Origin: Segniliparus rotundus DSM 44985
GTDB taxonomy: Bacteria; Actinomycetota; Actinomycetes; Mycobacteriales; Mycobacteriaceae
Assembly: GCF_000092825.1 (NCBI RefSeq)
Contig: NC_014168.1
Coordinates: forward strand, 2,223,946-2,287,945
Direction of reading: 5' to 3'
Length of the DNA stretch: 64,000 nt
A program made the position numbers and the translations under genes. This document shows, one piece after another, positions 17,421 through 27,642 of the stretch. The notes below the pieces were generated by a model that worked only from the letters and a program-made list of their open reading frames with translations, made no database searches and had not been told where the DNA came from. How positions within the stretch are numbered: the first letter of the stretch is position 1; every line of letters begins with the position of its first letter.

Positions 17421-19223
17421 CTATTTCGGCAGGACGATGGTCGACAAGGTTCCGTGGAGCATCGGGATCTCTTTCCAGAAATCCTCGGCCCCGCTGTTTT
17501 TGCGCAGCTGCAGCACCGCCCGAGAGTCCGTGACGTACATCGTCGTCGCAGAGGCGGTGATGGAGGAGATCGGCGGCGTGAGGTTGCGGCTCGGCACCGT
17601 GACCGAGAACGGGCTGCCGATGGGGACTTCGAGCACGGGGGACTGCAAGGCGGTGGGGACGGCGGGGGCCTGCGCCACGTACAGCACATCGCCAACGCCC
17701 CAATCCACACTGGTCACCTGCACGGGATGGTCCGGGGTGGAGGTCAGCAGGGATTGCGCGTCGGTCAACGTGTAAACCCCGTTCTCGTTCTGCCGCACGT
17801 TCATCGTGATGAGCCTGCCGCTCACGACCAGCGCGGCCCTGACCCCGTCAGGCGAGAGCCGAAGCTCCGTGATCGGACCGTCCTGCGGCGCGCGGCCAAG
17901 TTCTGAAACGTCCACTTCCGAACGGCTCAGCTGGCCGTTCGGGTCGACGCTGACCGAGGCCACCGTGCTGCCGTCAAGCACCGTCCACACCTTCGAGCCG
18001 TCCGGGGTCCAGGTGGGCCTGGTCATGGTGTGCTCGGCGGCGGCCCCGAGGTTCACCGTTTTATCCGGCGGCCCCACCATCAGCTGCGCCGAGCCGTCTG
18101 GGCCTTTGACCACGGCCGCGGCGAACGTCTCCTGTTGGTTCACCGCGGCGGCGAGGATGGAGTTCACCACCCCGAGCGCCCCGGCCACTCGCTGCACCCC
18201 CCGGTCGGTGACTCGGGCCAGCGTGCCCCCGGAGACCGCGTACATCGAGTTTCCCGCAGACTCCGCGTTCGGGTCCCACGCCGCGACGTCGTTCACCGTC
18301 CAGCCAGAGGCTAGGCGCTCTTCGAGCGGGGAACCATCGGCGGAAAGCGCATAGGGCCCGGTGACGCCGGCCGCGGCCAGCGTCCAGACCACTTGCGCCG
18401 CGAGCAGCTGCTTGTCTTTTTGGCTGAGTTCGCCGAGCCCGGTGAAGTCGACGCTCAGGCCTCGGGCGTTCGGATTGCCCGGCAGGGCGCTCACGCGGGC
18501 GACGGGCGAGCGCAACGCCGCCCGCTGCGGGATCTGCGTGCGCACCGCGTTCGCCAGAACTGGTCTCGGCCCCTTGATGAGCGAGCGCACCAGCTGCTCC
18601 GCCATTGCCGTCTGATCCCCGCAGACCCACCTCGGGTCCGGCACCAGCTGCGCGCCGGACGGGTTCAAAAAGTACAGGTTGCGGCGCTGGTAACGGTATT
18701 GGAACTGCTTCGCGTCGACGAGCACCCCCTTGTCGAGCGAGCTGATGCGCCATTCCCCGCGCACTCTCGTGACTTCGATTTGCCGGTCCACCGCGGTGTC
18801 GTCCCGGCCCACCACGCCGTCTGGCTCGATGTGGCCGACCGCGAGAGCGCGGATCTGAAAACGCATCCGATCGGACTGGTGCTCGTTCTGCTCCTCGGGG
18901 ACGAGCACGTCGATGGTGTCGATCACTGCGCCCCCGGACCCGTCGTCCCAGCCGCGCGACGCCTCTTCAGTGAGAAATTTCCGGGCCTTGCCATGCCGGT
19001 CGGCGGGATCGACCGAAGCTTTCAAGAAATCTCGGATCAACGTCTCCGGGGCCATGCCCGGAGCAGGCTCGGGGACAGCCATGGTGTCTTGCGCCCCCAT
19101 CGCCCGCTGCACCGGCCCGAGCGCATGGGGCGGGCTGCCCGTGGGGATCGTCGCGCACGATGCGACCAGCGCCGCGCACAAAGCCAACGAAGCCGCGCGG
19201 GGCAGCAGACGCCCAAGCCGCAT
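17421..19223 (-). CDS. lpqB: Lipoprotein LpqB
   Basis: A 600-residue surface lipoprotein that acts with the MtrAB two-component system; it is known to bind the extracellular part of MtrB and affect MtrA phosphorylation. The signal peptide [20 protein letters not shown] leads to lipobox VASC. A GerMN-like domain follows (about 50-330), then a C-terminal beta-propeller-like region with repeats such as TRPTWTPDGSKVW and LRLSPDGVRAAL. Its ATG overlaps the mtrB stop by one base (TGATG), so it is translationally coupled. Confidence 0.95.
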   Translation of the reverse strand: MRLGRLLPRAASLALCAALVASCATIPTGSPPHALGPVQRAMGAQDTMAVPEPAPGMAPETLIRDFLKASVDPADRHGKARKFLTEEASRGWDDGSGGAVIDTIDVLVPEEQNEHQSDRMRFQIRALAVGHIEPDGVVGRDDTAVDRQIEVTRVRGEWRISSLDKGVLVDAKQFQYRYQRRNLYFLNPSGAQLVPDPRWVCGDQTAMAEQLVRSLIKGPRPVLANAVRTQIPQRAALRSPVARVSALPGNPNARGLSVDFTGLGELSQKDKQLLAAQVVWTLAAAGVTGPYALSADGSPLEERLASGWTVNDVAAWDPNAESAGNSMYAVSGGTLARVTDRGVQRVAGALGVVNSILAAAVNQQETFAAAVVKGPDGSAQLMVGPPDKTVNLGAAAEHTMTRPTWTPDGSKVWTVLDGSTVASVSVDPNGQLSRSEVDVSELGRAPQDGPITELRLSPDGVRAALVVSGRLITMNVRQNENGVYTLTDAQSLLTSTPDHPVQVTSVDWGVGDVLYVAQAPAVPTALQSPVLEVPIGSPFSVTVPSRNLTPPISSITASATTMYVTDSRAVLQLRKNSGAEDFWKEIPMLHGTLSTIVLPK

Positions 19224-20890
19224 CACTCGGCCCCTTTCCCTCGGGTCGCCGAAGAGTCCGCCAACACCTCGCGAAGCTCGTGTGCGGACGGGATGCGCTG
19301 CGGGCTGGCCGGTTTGAGCGGCAGCGGGCTGCCGACCACCTTGTGCCCGCGCACCAGCGGCAACGTCAGCCGGAAACACGCGCCCCGGCCTGGCTCGCCC
19401 CAGGCCTCCAGACGGCCTTGGTGCAAACGCGCGTCCTCGTAGCTGATCGCAAGGCCGAGGCCAGTGCCGCCCATCCGGCGCACCCGAGAGGGATCGGCTC
19501 GCCAAAAGCGGTTGAAGACAAGTTTCTCCTCGCCCGGTTTCAAACCGACGCCCCAATCTCGGACGGTGACGGCCACCGCGTCCGTGTCGGCGCGCATTTT
19601 CACCTGCACCGGCCGCGCATCGCCGTGGTCAACGGCGTTCGCCAACAAATTCCGCAGCACCCGTTCGACCCGGCGTTGGTCCACCTCCGCGATCAACGGC
19701 TCGTCGGGCAGGTCGAGCTGGATCGCCGTCCCCGTGCTCTTGGCCATCGGTTCCACGATGTCCACTGCCGCGCGGACGCAACGGCGCAGGTCGACCTGCT
19801 CGGCGGAGAGATCCGCGACGCCCGCGTCGTGCCGGGAGATCTCCAGAAGGGACGTGAGCAGGGACTCGAACCGGTCCAGTTCGGCCTCTAAAAGCTCCGA
19901 CGAGCGCGCCAGCTCCGGCGAGAGCTCGTCGCGGGAGCCGTGGATGAGGTCCGCCGCGAGACGCACCGTGGTGAGCGGTGTGCGCAGTTCATGGCTCACA
20001 TCGGAGGTGAACTGACGCTGCAACTGGCCGTACTCCTCCAGCTGGACGATCTGCCGGGACAGGCTCTCCGCCATTTCGTTGAACGACATCGCGAGCCGGG
20101 CCAAGTCGTCTTCCCCTCGGACGGGGACGCGCTCGTCCAGCCTGCCGTTGGCGAACCGGACCGCGATACGCGCGGTTTGCCGCACGGGCAGCACGACCTG
20201 TCTGGCAACAAACATGGACACCGCCGCCATCAGCAGGGAGAGCACCAAACCGCCCATGACCAAGTTGCGCTGCACCAGATTGAGCGTGGACTCCTCGTTG
20301 GACAGCGGGAAGATCAAATACAACTGCACGCCTGCCGCCCCGACGGCCATCGGCGTGCCCATGACAAGGACCGGCCTGGTCCCTCCGCCGGGCGCGGGCT
20401 CTTTGGCGTAGATGTAGCTGACCTGGCCAGAGCGCACGAAGTCCTGCAACGCCTCGCTCACGGTCTGTCCCGGGCCCAGAACGACCTTGCCCTGCTTGCC
20501 GCTCTCGGGGACGATGATGACGGAGTCGAAAACCCCGGCGAGGCCCGCCGCCGAGCCTGGGTCGGAGAGCCGGAGCCGAATGGCCCGCATCTTGCTTTCC
20601 AACCCCTCGGCCTCCCCCATGCCGACCAGTTCGCTCTCCACCGTGGTGCGCGCCCGCGCGAGCTCGTCGGAGGCCGCGGCGATCTTCTGCGAGAGCAGCC
20701 GGTCGGCGATCTGGCTGGAAAGGAAGAATCCGAGCACCAACATGAGGGCCAACGACAATGCCATCGCGGAGACCAAGACCCGCAATTGCAGCGAGCGCCG
20801 CCAGCGTTTGCCGACGAAACGCGAAGCGCGCTCCAGCCACGTCAAGAACGTGGCCGGGCCGTGCTGCAAACGACGAGTTCCCCCGATCAC
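19223..20890 (-). CDS. mtrB: Sensor histidine kinase MtrB
   Basis: A 555-residue membrane kinase. Transmembrane helix 1 is near residues 38-58, an extracellular sensor domain follows, and transmembrane helix 2 is near 200-220. Then come HAMP, HisKA with the phosphoacceptor His in [19 protein letters not shown], and HATPase_c ([23 protein letters not shown]). It phosphorylates MtrA and in mycobacteria localises to the septum, linking division and cell-wall hydrolase expression. It follows mtrA by 50 bases and is coupled to lpqB. Confidence 0.95.
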   Translation of the reverse strand: MIGGTRRLQHGPATFLTWLERASRFVGKRWRRSLQLRVLVSAMALSLALMLVLGFFLSSQIADRLLSQKIAAASDELARARTTVESELVGMGEAEGLESKMRAIRLRLSDPGSAAGLAGVFDSVIIVPESGKQGKVVLGPGQTVSEALQDFVRSGQVSYIYAKEPAPGGGTRPVLVMGTPMAVGAAGVQLYLIFPLSNEESTLNLVQRNLVMGGLVLSLLMAAVSMFVARQVVLPVRQTARIAVRFANGRLDERVPVRGEDDLARLAMSFNEMAESLSRQIVQLEEYGQLQRQFTSDVSHELRTPLTTVRLAADLIHGSRDELSPELARSSELLEAELDRFESLLTSLLEISRHDAGVADLSAEQVDLRRCVRAAVDIVEPMAKSTGTAIQLDLPDEPLIAEVDQRRVERVLRNLLANAVDHGDARPVQVKMRADTDAVAVTVRDWGVGLKPGEEKLVFNRFWRADPSRVRRMGGTGLGLAISYEDARLHQGRLEAWGEPGRGACFRLTLPLVRGHKVVGSPLPLKPASPQRIPSAHELREVLADSSATRGKGAE

Positions 20891-20940
20891 GCGCCGCTCT
20901 CTCCTGTCACGATATCTAGTGAATCACAAACGGCCGCAGA

Positions 20941-21627
20941 TCACGGCGGGCCGGCCTTGTAGCCCACGCCGCGCACGGTGAGCACGACCCGAGGGGCGTC
21001 CGGGTCTTTCTCCACTTTGGCGCGCAGACGCTGCACATGGACGTTGACCAATCGGGTGTCCGCCGGATGGCGGTAGCCCCAGACCTGCTCCAGCAGGACT
21101 TCGCGGGTGAACACCTGGCGGGGCTTGCGCGCGAGCGCGACGAGGAGGTCGAATTCGAGAGGGGTGAGGGAGATGATCTGATCGCCCCGGCTGACCCGGT
21201 GGGCGAGCACATCGATCTCGACGTCGTCGATCGTGAGCACTTCCGGCGCGGCGACCTCGTTGCGCCGCAGCCGGGCCCGGACCCTCGCCACAAGCTCTTT
21301 CGGCTTGAACGGCTTCATCACGTAGTCGTCCGCGCCAGACTCCAGGCCGACGACCACGTCGATGGTGTCGGTGCGGGCGGTGAGCATGACGATCGGCACG
21401 CCCGACTCGGCGCGCACCTGCCGGCACACGTCGATGCCGTTGAGCCCGGGGAGCATCACGTCGAGCAGCACGAGGTCGGGGCGCAACTCCCGCACAGCGG
21501 GCAGGACTTTCGTCCCGTCGGAGACGACGACCGGGTCGAATCCCTCACCGCGCAGGACGATGGTCAGCATTTCCGCCAAGGCCACATCGTCGTCAACCAC
21601 AAGAATCCGCTGTCGCATGGCGTTCAT
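20941..21627 (-). CDS. mtrA: Response regulator MtrA
   Basis: A 228-residue OmpR/PhoB-type regulator, the exact length of M. tuberculosis MtrA. The receiver domain has DDD near residues 13-15, the phosphoacceptor Asp in LVLLDVMLPG, and the conserved Lys in VMKPFKPKEL. The winged-helix domain carries the strongly conserved VFTREVLLEQVWGYRHPADT. It controls cell-wall, DNA-replication and rpf genes. ATG 21627 (MNAMRQRI) is chosen by length. In M. tuberculosis tmk lies directly upstream; here a divergent OhrR-like gene intervenes. Confidence 0.96.
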   Translation of the reverse strand: MNAMRQRILVVDDDVALAEMLTIVLRGEGFDPVVVSDGTKVLPAVRELRPDLVLLDVMLPGLNGIDVCRQVRAESGVPIVMLTARTDTIDVVVGLESGADDYVMKPFKPKELVARVRARLRRNEVAAPEVLTIDDVEIDVLAHRVSRGDQIISLTPLEFDLLVALARKPRQVFTREVLLEQVWGYRHPADTRLVNVHVQRLRAKVEKDPDAPRVVLTVRGVGYKAGPP

Positions 21628-21783
21628 GGTCGCATCTCGACCTGATAACGGTCCAGGCGGCGCGCCGTGACACAGCGACCCCGCGCCCCCAGGCGATGCC
21701 TTTTCGGCCAAAAAAGACCCTCTTTTTCACAAAATCCGATTTTCTGCCCGACATCGGACGGCGCGTGGGCGATGCGGGAGCGA

Positions 21784-21813
21784 CCGACAGCACGGGGGCG
21801 TTGATGTTATAGT
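21784..21813 (+). promoter_or_regulatory. Putative promoter of the OhrR-like gene
   Basis: CCGACA (21784-21789) and TATAGT (21808-21813) are spaced 18 bases and lie about 30 bases before the GTG start. The surrounding bases are AT-rich (TTATAGTTTTGTGATGAAAC), as expected where an OhrR-type repressor would bind its own promoter. No clean inverted repeat is visible. Confidence 0.4.
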
Positions 21814-21841
21814 TTTGTGATGAAACGAGGCGTGCGCGCTT

Positions 21842-22330
21842 GTGTCTGAAGTTCCAGTCAGACCGAAGCATATGGAAGCCCTGCAGCTCGGGGCGCAGCT
21901 CTGCTTCGCCATGTATTCGACGACCAGGTCCATGACCGCCTCGTATCGGCCGCACCTGGAGGACATGGGCCTCACCTACCCCCAGTACCTCGTCCTGTTG
22001 GCATTGTGGGAACACGAAGAGCTGACCGTGAAAGAGCTCGGCCAGAAAATGCGGCTCGACTACGGCACCGTGTCGCCGTTGACGCAACGGCTCGAACATT
22101 CCGGCTTGGTCGAGCGCCGACAGAGCGAGCACGACGGCCGGGTGACTGTGCTCCGGGCGAGCGCGGCAAGCCTTGCGCTGCAGCCGAAAGCGCTCACCAT
22201 GATAGAAAGCGTGTTCGGCGGACTCGGCTACACGATCGATGAAATCATCTCGCTGCGCGATCAGATCAACGAGTACCGCAGACGTTTGGACAAACTCATC
22301 GAGCGCGACGCCGCCGGCCGTCAAGCCTGA
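21842..22330 (+). CDS. OhrR-like MarR-family organic peroxide sensor
   Basis: A 162-residue winged-helix regulator. The block LGAQLCFAMYSTTRSMTASY resembles OhrR of Bacillus. The reactive Cys is at residue 21 and the two sensing tyrosines at 35 and 46, at the same spacings (14 and 25) as C15, Y29 and Y40 in B. subtilis OhrR. Wing residues follow in RRQSEHDGRVTVL. One-Cys OhrR proteins repress ohr peroxidase genes until oxidised by organic hydroperoxides or hypochlorite. No ohr gene is in the window; the downstream neighbour is a small tautomerase. The start is GTG 21842, with ATG 21872 possible. Confidence 0.85.
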   Translation: MSEVPVRPKHMEALQLGAQLCFAMYSTTRSMTASYRPHLEDMGLTYPQYLVLLALWEHEELTVKELGQKMRLDYGTVSPLTQRLEHSGLVERRQSEHDGRVTVLRASAASLALQPKALTMIESVFGGLGYTIDEIISLRDQINEYRRRLDKLIERDAAGRQA

Positions 22331-22344
22331 TGGCCCTGTCCCCC

Positions 22345-22368
22345 GCCCAGCGCGCCGAGGGGCTGGGC
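22345..22368 (+). terminator. Possible terminator hairpin after the OhrR-like gene
   Basis: GCCCAGC (22345-22351) and GCTGGGC (22362-22368) form a 7-bp GC stem with a 10-base loop, 15 bases past the stop codon. There is no T-tract. The remaining bases up to 22503 show no gene. Confidence 0.3.
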
Positions 22369-22503
22369 GCGCCCCGGACGCAGCGCCTCGCGCAGCGACG
22401 CTCTCGATCAGATCGGCCCGCCGGGAAGAACCCGGGAGTCCTGGGCGTTTGACATACTGGTGTCGGCGCTCGCCGACTCGTCCACGATCCGAAAGGACCG
22501 ACC

Positions 22504-22701
22504 ATGCCCCTTGTTGACGTCAGTTTGAAAGCAGGCCGCAGCCCTGAGCAGCTGCGCGAGCTCATCGCCGAGCTCACCGCGACCGTCCAGCGGGTGCTCG
22601 GCTCGCCGCCGGAGGCGGTTTCGGTGATCCTGCGCGAGGTGGCCCCGACGCATTGGGCCAACGCGAACACCACCCTCGCCGAGCGCGACGCGGCGAACTA
22701 A
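22504..22701 (+). CDS. 4-oxalocrotonate tautomerase-family protein
   Basis: A 65-residue member of the 4-OT superfamily with the catalytic N-terminal proline exposed after Met removal (MPLVDVSLKAGRSPEQ). The middle holds LRELIAELTATVQRVLGSPPEAVSV, and the C-terminus has the usual aromatic-containing strand. Family members tautomerise or dehalogenate small 2-oxo acids; the substrate is unknown. Its stop codon overlaps that of tmk on the other strand (CTAA, 22698-22701), so the two are fully convergent. Confidence 0.85.
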   Translation: MPLVDVSLKAGRSPEQLRELIAELTATVQRVLGSPPEAVSVILREVAPTHWANANTTLAERDAAN

Positions 22702-23327
22702 ACCAGCTCCGCGGCGAGGGCGGCGGGGTCGGCCTCCGGCGCGACAACGCGCCACGGCCCGGCCCAGCCTGTTGCGGCGAGGCCGCCATAGACCGCGCCA
22801 ACTCGTTCTTGGAGTTCACCGTCCCGCTCGTAAGCGTCGCGCGCCCGCCCTGGATCTGCGGCAGCGCGCGAGCGCGCCCGCTCGGCGGCAAGCCCCGCAG
22901 GGGTGGCGAGCAGCAGCTGGCAGTCCGGTTCCGGCAGGCCGAGGCGGCCGAACTCGAACTCGAACACCCAGGAGGCGAAGGGGCCAGCCGCGTCCTCGCC
23001 GAGCCGCGCCGCGCCGTACGCCGCGTTGCTCGCCGCATAACGGTCGCAGAGCACGATGTCATGCGAGCCGAGCAACGCGGCAAGCTCGCCTTTCGCCTCG
23101 TGCCGGTCCAACGCGAAGAGCAACCCCATGGCGAGCGGGTCCGCCGCGATCCTGCCGCCGAAGGCCCCCCGCAGCGACTCGGCCGCAAGATCGGCATGGG
23201 CCGACTGGCCGTAACGGGGAAAAGCCATCTGGGCGACGGAGCGCCCTTGCGCGCGCCACACAGCGGACAGAGCATCTGTGATGGTGCGCTTCCCGGCGCC
23301 GTCGAGGCCTTCGACAGTGATAAGCAT
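22698..23327 (-). CDS. tmk: Thymidylate kinase
   Basis: A 209-residue dTMP kinase. The P-loop is EGLDGAGKRT at the N-terminus; DRY in IVLCDRYAASNAAYG is the conserved DR(Y/H) motif. It phosphorylates dTMP to dTDP for DNA synthesis. As in M. tuberculosis (Rv3247c) it lies between sahH and mtrA, but a divergent OhrR/tautomerase pair now separates it from mtrA. A strong hairpin separates it from sahH. Confidence 0.93.
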   Translation of the reverse strand: MLITVEGLDGAGKRTITDALSAVWRAQGRSVAQMAFPRYGQSAHADLAAESLRGAFGGRIAADPLAMGLLFALDRHEAKGELAALLGSHDIVLCDRYAASNAAYGAARLGEDAAGPFASWVFEFEFGRLGLPEPDCQLLLATPAGLAAERARSRAAADPGRARDAYERDGELQERVGAVYGGLAATGWAGPWRVVAPEADPAALAAELV

Positions 23328-23435
23328 GGTGGGCAGAGCCTATAGCATCCCCCCGGCGGACCGGAATGACAGTGACATCACGGTGCGCGGACCGCAGCGG
23401 CGGACGGTCTGGTCGAGCGGACCGGAGGCACAGAA

Positions 23436-23478
23436 CGAAAGCTCCTGCGAAACCCGTGGGGTTTCGCAGGAGCTTTCG
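23436..23478 (-). terminator. Strong terminator after sahH
   Basis: A perfect 20-bp stem (left arm 23436-23455 beginning CGAAAGCTCC, right arm 23459-23478) closes on a 3-base GTG loop. It starts 17 bases past the sahH stop. There is no T-tract, which is common for actinobacterial terminators. It would insulate tmk from sahH transcription. Confidence 0.85.
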
Positions 23479-23495
23479 CCCGAAAACGCCCCGGA

Positions 23496-24968
<1,473 letters not shown>

Positions 24969-25035
24969 ATATTTCTCAGCCTTTCAGAGGATTGGTTGTT
25001 CCTCGGACAGGATATAGCGAACTCCTGTGAAGGGG

Positions 25036-25060
25036 CCCGCGCGGCGACTCTGGGCGCGGG
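25036..25060 (-). terminator. Terminator-like hairpin after the effector operon
   Basis: CCCGCGC (25036-25042) pairs with GCGCGGG (25054-25060) around an 11-base loop. It lies 10 bases past the stop of the lipoprotein gene and before sahH, so it could end the three-gene operon. Confidence 0.45.
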
Positions 25061-25070
25061 GCGGGCGCTT

Positions 25071-25616
25071 TCACGCGGCGCACGCGGGGCGCAGGGCTTT
25101 GTAGGCGTCGTCAAAGAGCGCGACGGCGGCGTTGACGCGCTCCGGGCCCTGCTGGTCCCGGACCGCCGAGGCCAAAGCGGCCAATGCGTCCCTCAGGGCG
25201 AGGACGGCGCGGCGCGCGGAATCGGAGAGGTCGTTGGGAAAGCCGGTGAGGAAATCGTTGAGCGTGTCGGCGGCTTCGCCTGCCGCTTGTTCCGCGCCTT
25301 GGGCCAGACCTTCGACACGCGGGTCGCCGTAGTCGCCGTCGGCGACTGCGAACGCGCCGAGGAACCCCGAGATTGTGTCCATGCTCTGCGGCAAGTCGTC
25401 GTTGTACCAGCCGCAGAAATCGCCGAGCGGGCCCCGGTCGCCCTCGGCCGCGGCGACCCCGCCGAATGCGCTCGGAGCCGCTGGCGCCGGCGCGCCGGTC
25501 GGCGCCAGGGCCGACCGGCTTGCCGGACTCGGCCCGCTTGCCGGCCCGGCGCAGGCCGTCAAAAGCGCCGCCGCGCAACACGCGAGCCGGGCGGAGCGCG
25601 AAGCAGGGAACACCAC
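25071..25616 (-). CDS. Putative lipoprotein downstream of the PLD effector
   Basis: A 181-residue exported protein. Its N-terminal signal ends in lipobox LLTAC (lipidated Cys at residue 22), followed by a Pro/Ala/Ser-rich stretch and a mainly helical C-terminal part starting LGDFCGWYNDDLPQSMDTIS. Two later Cys residues, one in GDFCGWYN and one near the C-terminus, could form a disulfide. No family is recognised. It starts at GTG 25616, 42 bases after the phospholipase-D-like gene, and is probably co-transcribed. From position it could be an immunity or anchoring partner of that effector; this is inference. Confidence 0.7.
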   Translation of the reverse strand: MVFPASRSARLACCAAALLTACAGPASGPSPASRSALAPTGAPAPAAPSAFGGVAAAEGDRGPLGDFCGWYNDDLPQSMDTISGFLGAFAVADGDYGDPRVEGLAQGAEQAAGEAADTLNDFLTGFPNDLSDSARRAVLALRDALAALASAVRDQQGPERVNAAVALFDDAYKALRPACAA

Positions 25617-25658
25617 CTGATTCTCTCAGGTCAAAGCTGTGAGCTCGCTGAGTGCCGC

Positions 25659-27203
25659 TCAGCCGCCGCTCGCGGTCTGGCTGGGGCGGTAGTGGTACCC
25701 GCCCGCGAAGTCGGCCTCGTCGGTGGCGGCGAGGCCCGCCGCGACTGCCGGATCGTCCGTCACCACGCCGAGCTCGCGATTGTTGTTCATCGAATTCTCC
25801 GAGAAGTTGATCGACCCGACGTAGGCGTTGGAGCCGTCGGCGACGATGTCCTTCGCGTGGATGTACGGCGACGCGGACCGGCCGTACAGGTCCACATGGA
25901 CCCCGGCCTCGCTGAGCTGGTCGAGGTATTTGAAATAGCTCGGGTTGTTCGTCATGGTGACCCGGACGTCCACCCCGCGCTGCGCCGCGTGGGCCAAATG
26001 GTCCACGACGTCCTGGCTCGCCATCTCCTCGTTCTCGACGCTCAGGGTGTGTTTCGCGCCGTCGATGACCGCGAGCATGTTGCTCTTGGAGGTGGTCGGG
26101 CTCCACGTCAAGTTGTCGCCGGGCGGCGGCGTGTATTTCTTGTCCCCAGTGCCCGCGAAGTCGTGGTTGAAAACGTCTTGGATGGCCGCCACGTCGTTCT
26201 TGTTCGTGTCCATGACCACGAAATCCCGGGTGGTCTTGTAATCGCCCGCGACAGCATTGCCGCTCATGATCGCGGAGGTTTCGCCGTCCGCGGTCACCGT
26301 CTTCTGGTGGTAGTACGCGAGTTTGTTGGCCGTGTCCGGGTCGCCGGATGTGTTGGCGCTGTCCCAGGCGACCTTGACCCCGTTCTGGGTCAAATAGTCG
26401 TACGCCGCCTGATTCTTCTTCTGCTCGCCGCGTGTGTCGAGGACGACCCGCACGTCCACGCCGCGTTTGGCGGCTTGGGCCAACGCGGACTCCATGTTCT
26501 GGTCGTCCAGGTGGTACATGGTCATGTCGACGGACTTCTTCGCGCTGTCGATCAAGTCGACGACCTTCTGGAAGTTCTGGTCGTGCTGCACCCCGTCGGG
26601 CTGGTTGGGGCCTTCCACATACAGGGCGAGGCCGCTCCCGTTCGCGTTCGCGGCGAGCTCGTCCGCGCTCGCCGCGAAGGGGCGCACAGCCTTGACGTCG
26701 CCCGCGGCTCGCAGCCCGGCCGCCGCCTGCCGGGCGGCTTGGTCCGCCTGCGCGAGCACTGCGGACACCTCCCCCGGCAGTTCCGCCTTCACCTGTTCGT
26801 AGTGCGCCTTGTCCGAGGGCGAGAGGCTCTGCGCCAACCCCGTGAGGGCGTACGAGTCTCGGATCGAGCCGTCCGGTTGGATCGAGAACCCCGCGTCGCG
26901 CGCCCTGGACTCGATGTGCTGAGCGCTCGCCTGCAACGCGCACACCGCCGCCGCGAAATCGCCGACCTTCGTGTGAGCCTGCTCTGCCGCGCTCGTGGCC
27001 TCGGCGAGATAGCCCAGAGGGTCGGCGAACGAGTCCGCCGCGGCGTTTTTGGCCTGCCCCTGCCAGCCGGGCAGGCTCCGCGCCGAACCGAGCTTCGCCG
27101 CGAATGAGCCCAAGGCTCGGGCGCGTTCCGCCAAGGCGCGCTGGACCTCTTGCGCGGCGGCGGGGTCGAAACTCGTCACCGCGCGCCAAGCCCCGATGCT
27201 CAC
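25659..27203 (-). CDS. T7SS-like phospholipase D-family effector
   Basis: A 514-residue protein with two parts. Residues 1-160 are Ala-rich helices with a WxG turn (W47-Q-G49) between helical segments, like WXG100/EspC-type N-terminal domains of type VII substrates. Residues about 190-490 form a PLD superfamily catalytic core with two intact HKD motifs: H299-x-K301-x4-D306 and H449-x-K451-x4-D456, the second followed by GSINFSENSMNNNRE. PLD enzymes cut or transfer phospholipid or nucleic-acid phosphodiesters. The GTG start (27203) overlaps the upstream EspC-like gene as GTGA. No Sec signal peptide is present, consistent with export by a T7SS. Activity and target are inferred. Confidence 0.8.
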   Translation of the reverse strand: MSIGAWRAVTSFDPAAAQEVQRALAERARALGSFAAKLGSARSLPGWQGQAKNAAADSFADPLGYLAEATSAAEQAHTKVGDFAAAVCALQASAQHIESRARDAGFSIQPDGSIRDSYALTGLAQSLSPSDKAHYEQVKAELPGEVSAVLAQADQAARQAAAGLRAAGDVKAVRPFAASADELAANANGSGLALYVEGPNQPDGVQHDQNFQKVVDLIDSAKKSVDMTMYHLDDQNMESALAQAAKRGVDVRVVLDTRGEQKKNQAAYDYLTQNGVKVAWDSANTSGDPDTANKLAYYHQKTVTADGETSAIMSGNAVAGDYKTTRDFVVMDTNKNDVAAIQDVFNHDFAGTGDKKYTPPPGDNLTWSPTTSKSNMLAVIDGAKHTLSVENEEMASQDVVDHLAHAAQRGVDVRVTMTNNPSYFKYLDQLSEAGVHVDLYGRSASPYIHAKDIVADGSNAYVGSINFSENSMNNNRELGVVTDDPAVAAGLAATDEADFAGGYHYRPSQTASGG

Positions 27204-27538
27204 AAGGGGCTCTTTCGCGTCTGGATGTCTTCGGCGAGGGCGTGCGCGTTGCCCGTGTCGGCTCCTTGGTACAGATCCGCCGAGTCCGCAAGCCGCTCCG
27301 CCGTCTGGGCCAGCCGGTCGCGCAAAGCCGCGTCCGCGTCGTCCCATGCCGCTGTCATGTCCGCGCCGACCGCGCCGACTTCGTCGAACACGGCACCGAG
27401 CGCGGCGAACCCTTCGGTGATCGAGGCTGAAGAAATCTGTTGGAGAGCTGAAACCGCCTCCAGCGTGTCGGCCCGCAGCGCGGCCGAGTGCGCGCGCAAC
27501 TGCCCGATGTCGACTGCGAGCTTGCTGCCGTCGCCCAT
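27200..27538 (-). CDS. EspC-like type VII secretion substrate/partner
   Basis: A 112-residue helical protein typical of ESX-1-associated EspC-like substrates: an N-terminal LAVDIGQLRAHSAALRADT, a long Ala-rich helix pair, and near the C-terminus the T7SS export motif Y-x3-D (Y90-QGA-D94). It lacks Cys and any signal peptide. It lies first in an operon with the PLD effector, overlapping it by four bases (GTGA), so it is probably co-folded and co-secreted with it. GGAG precedes ATG 27538 closely. Confidence 0.75.
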   Translation of the reverse strand: MGDGSKLAVDIGQLRAHSAALRADTLEAVSALQQISSASITEGFAALGAVFDEVGAVGADMTAAWDDADAALRDRLAQTAERLADSADLYQGADTGNAHALAEDIQTRKSPL

Positions 27539-27642
27539 ACGTCTCCACTTCGTGCGCCGTGTCCTCGCGAAGGGCGCGCCCGCCAAGCGCGGCCCGAGCT
27601 GGTTGCGGCATACGGTGCCAGTTTCAGATGAACAAGCCGTTA

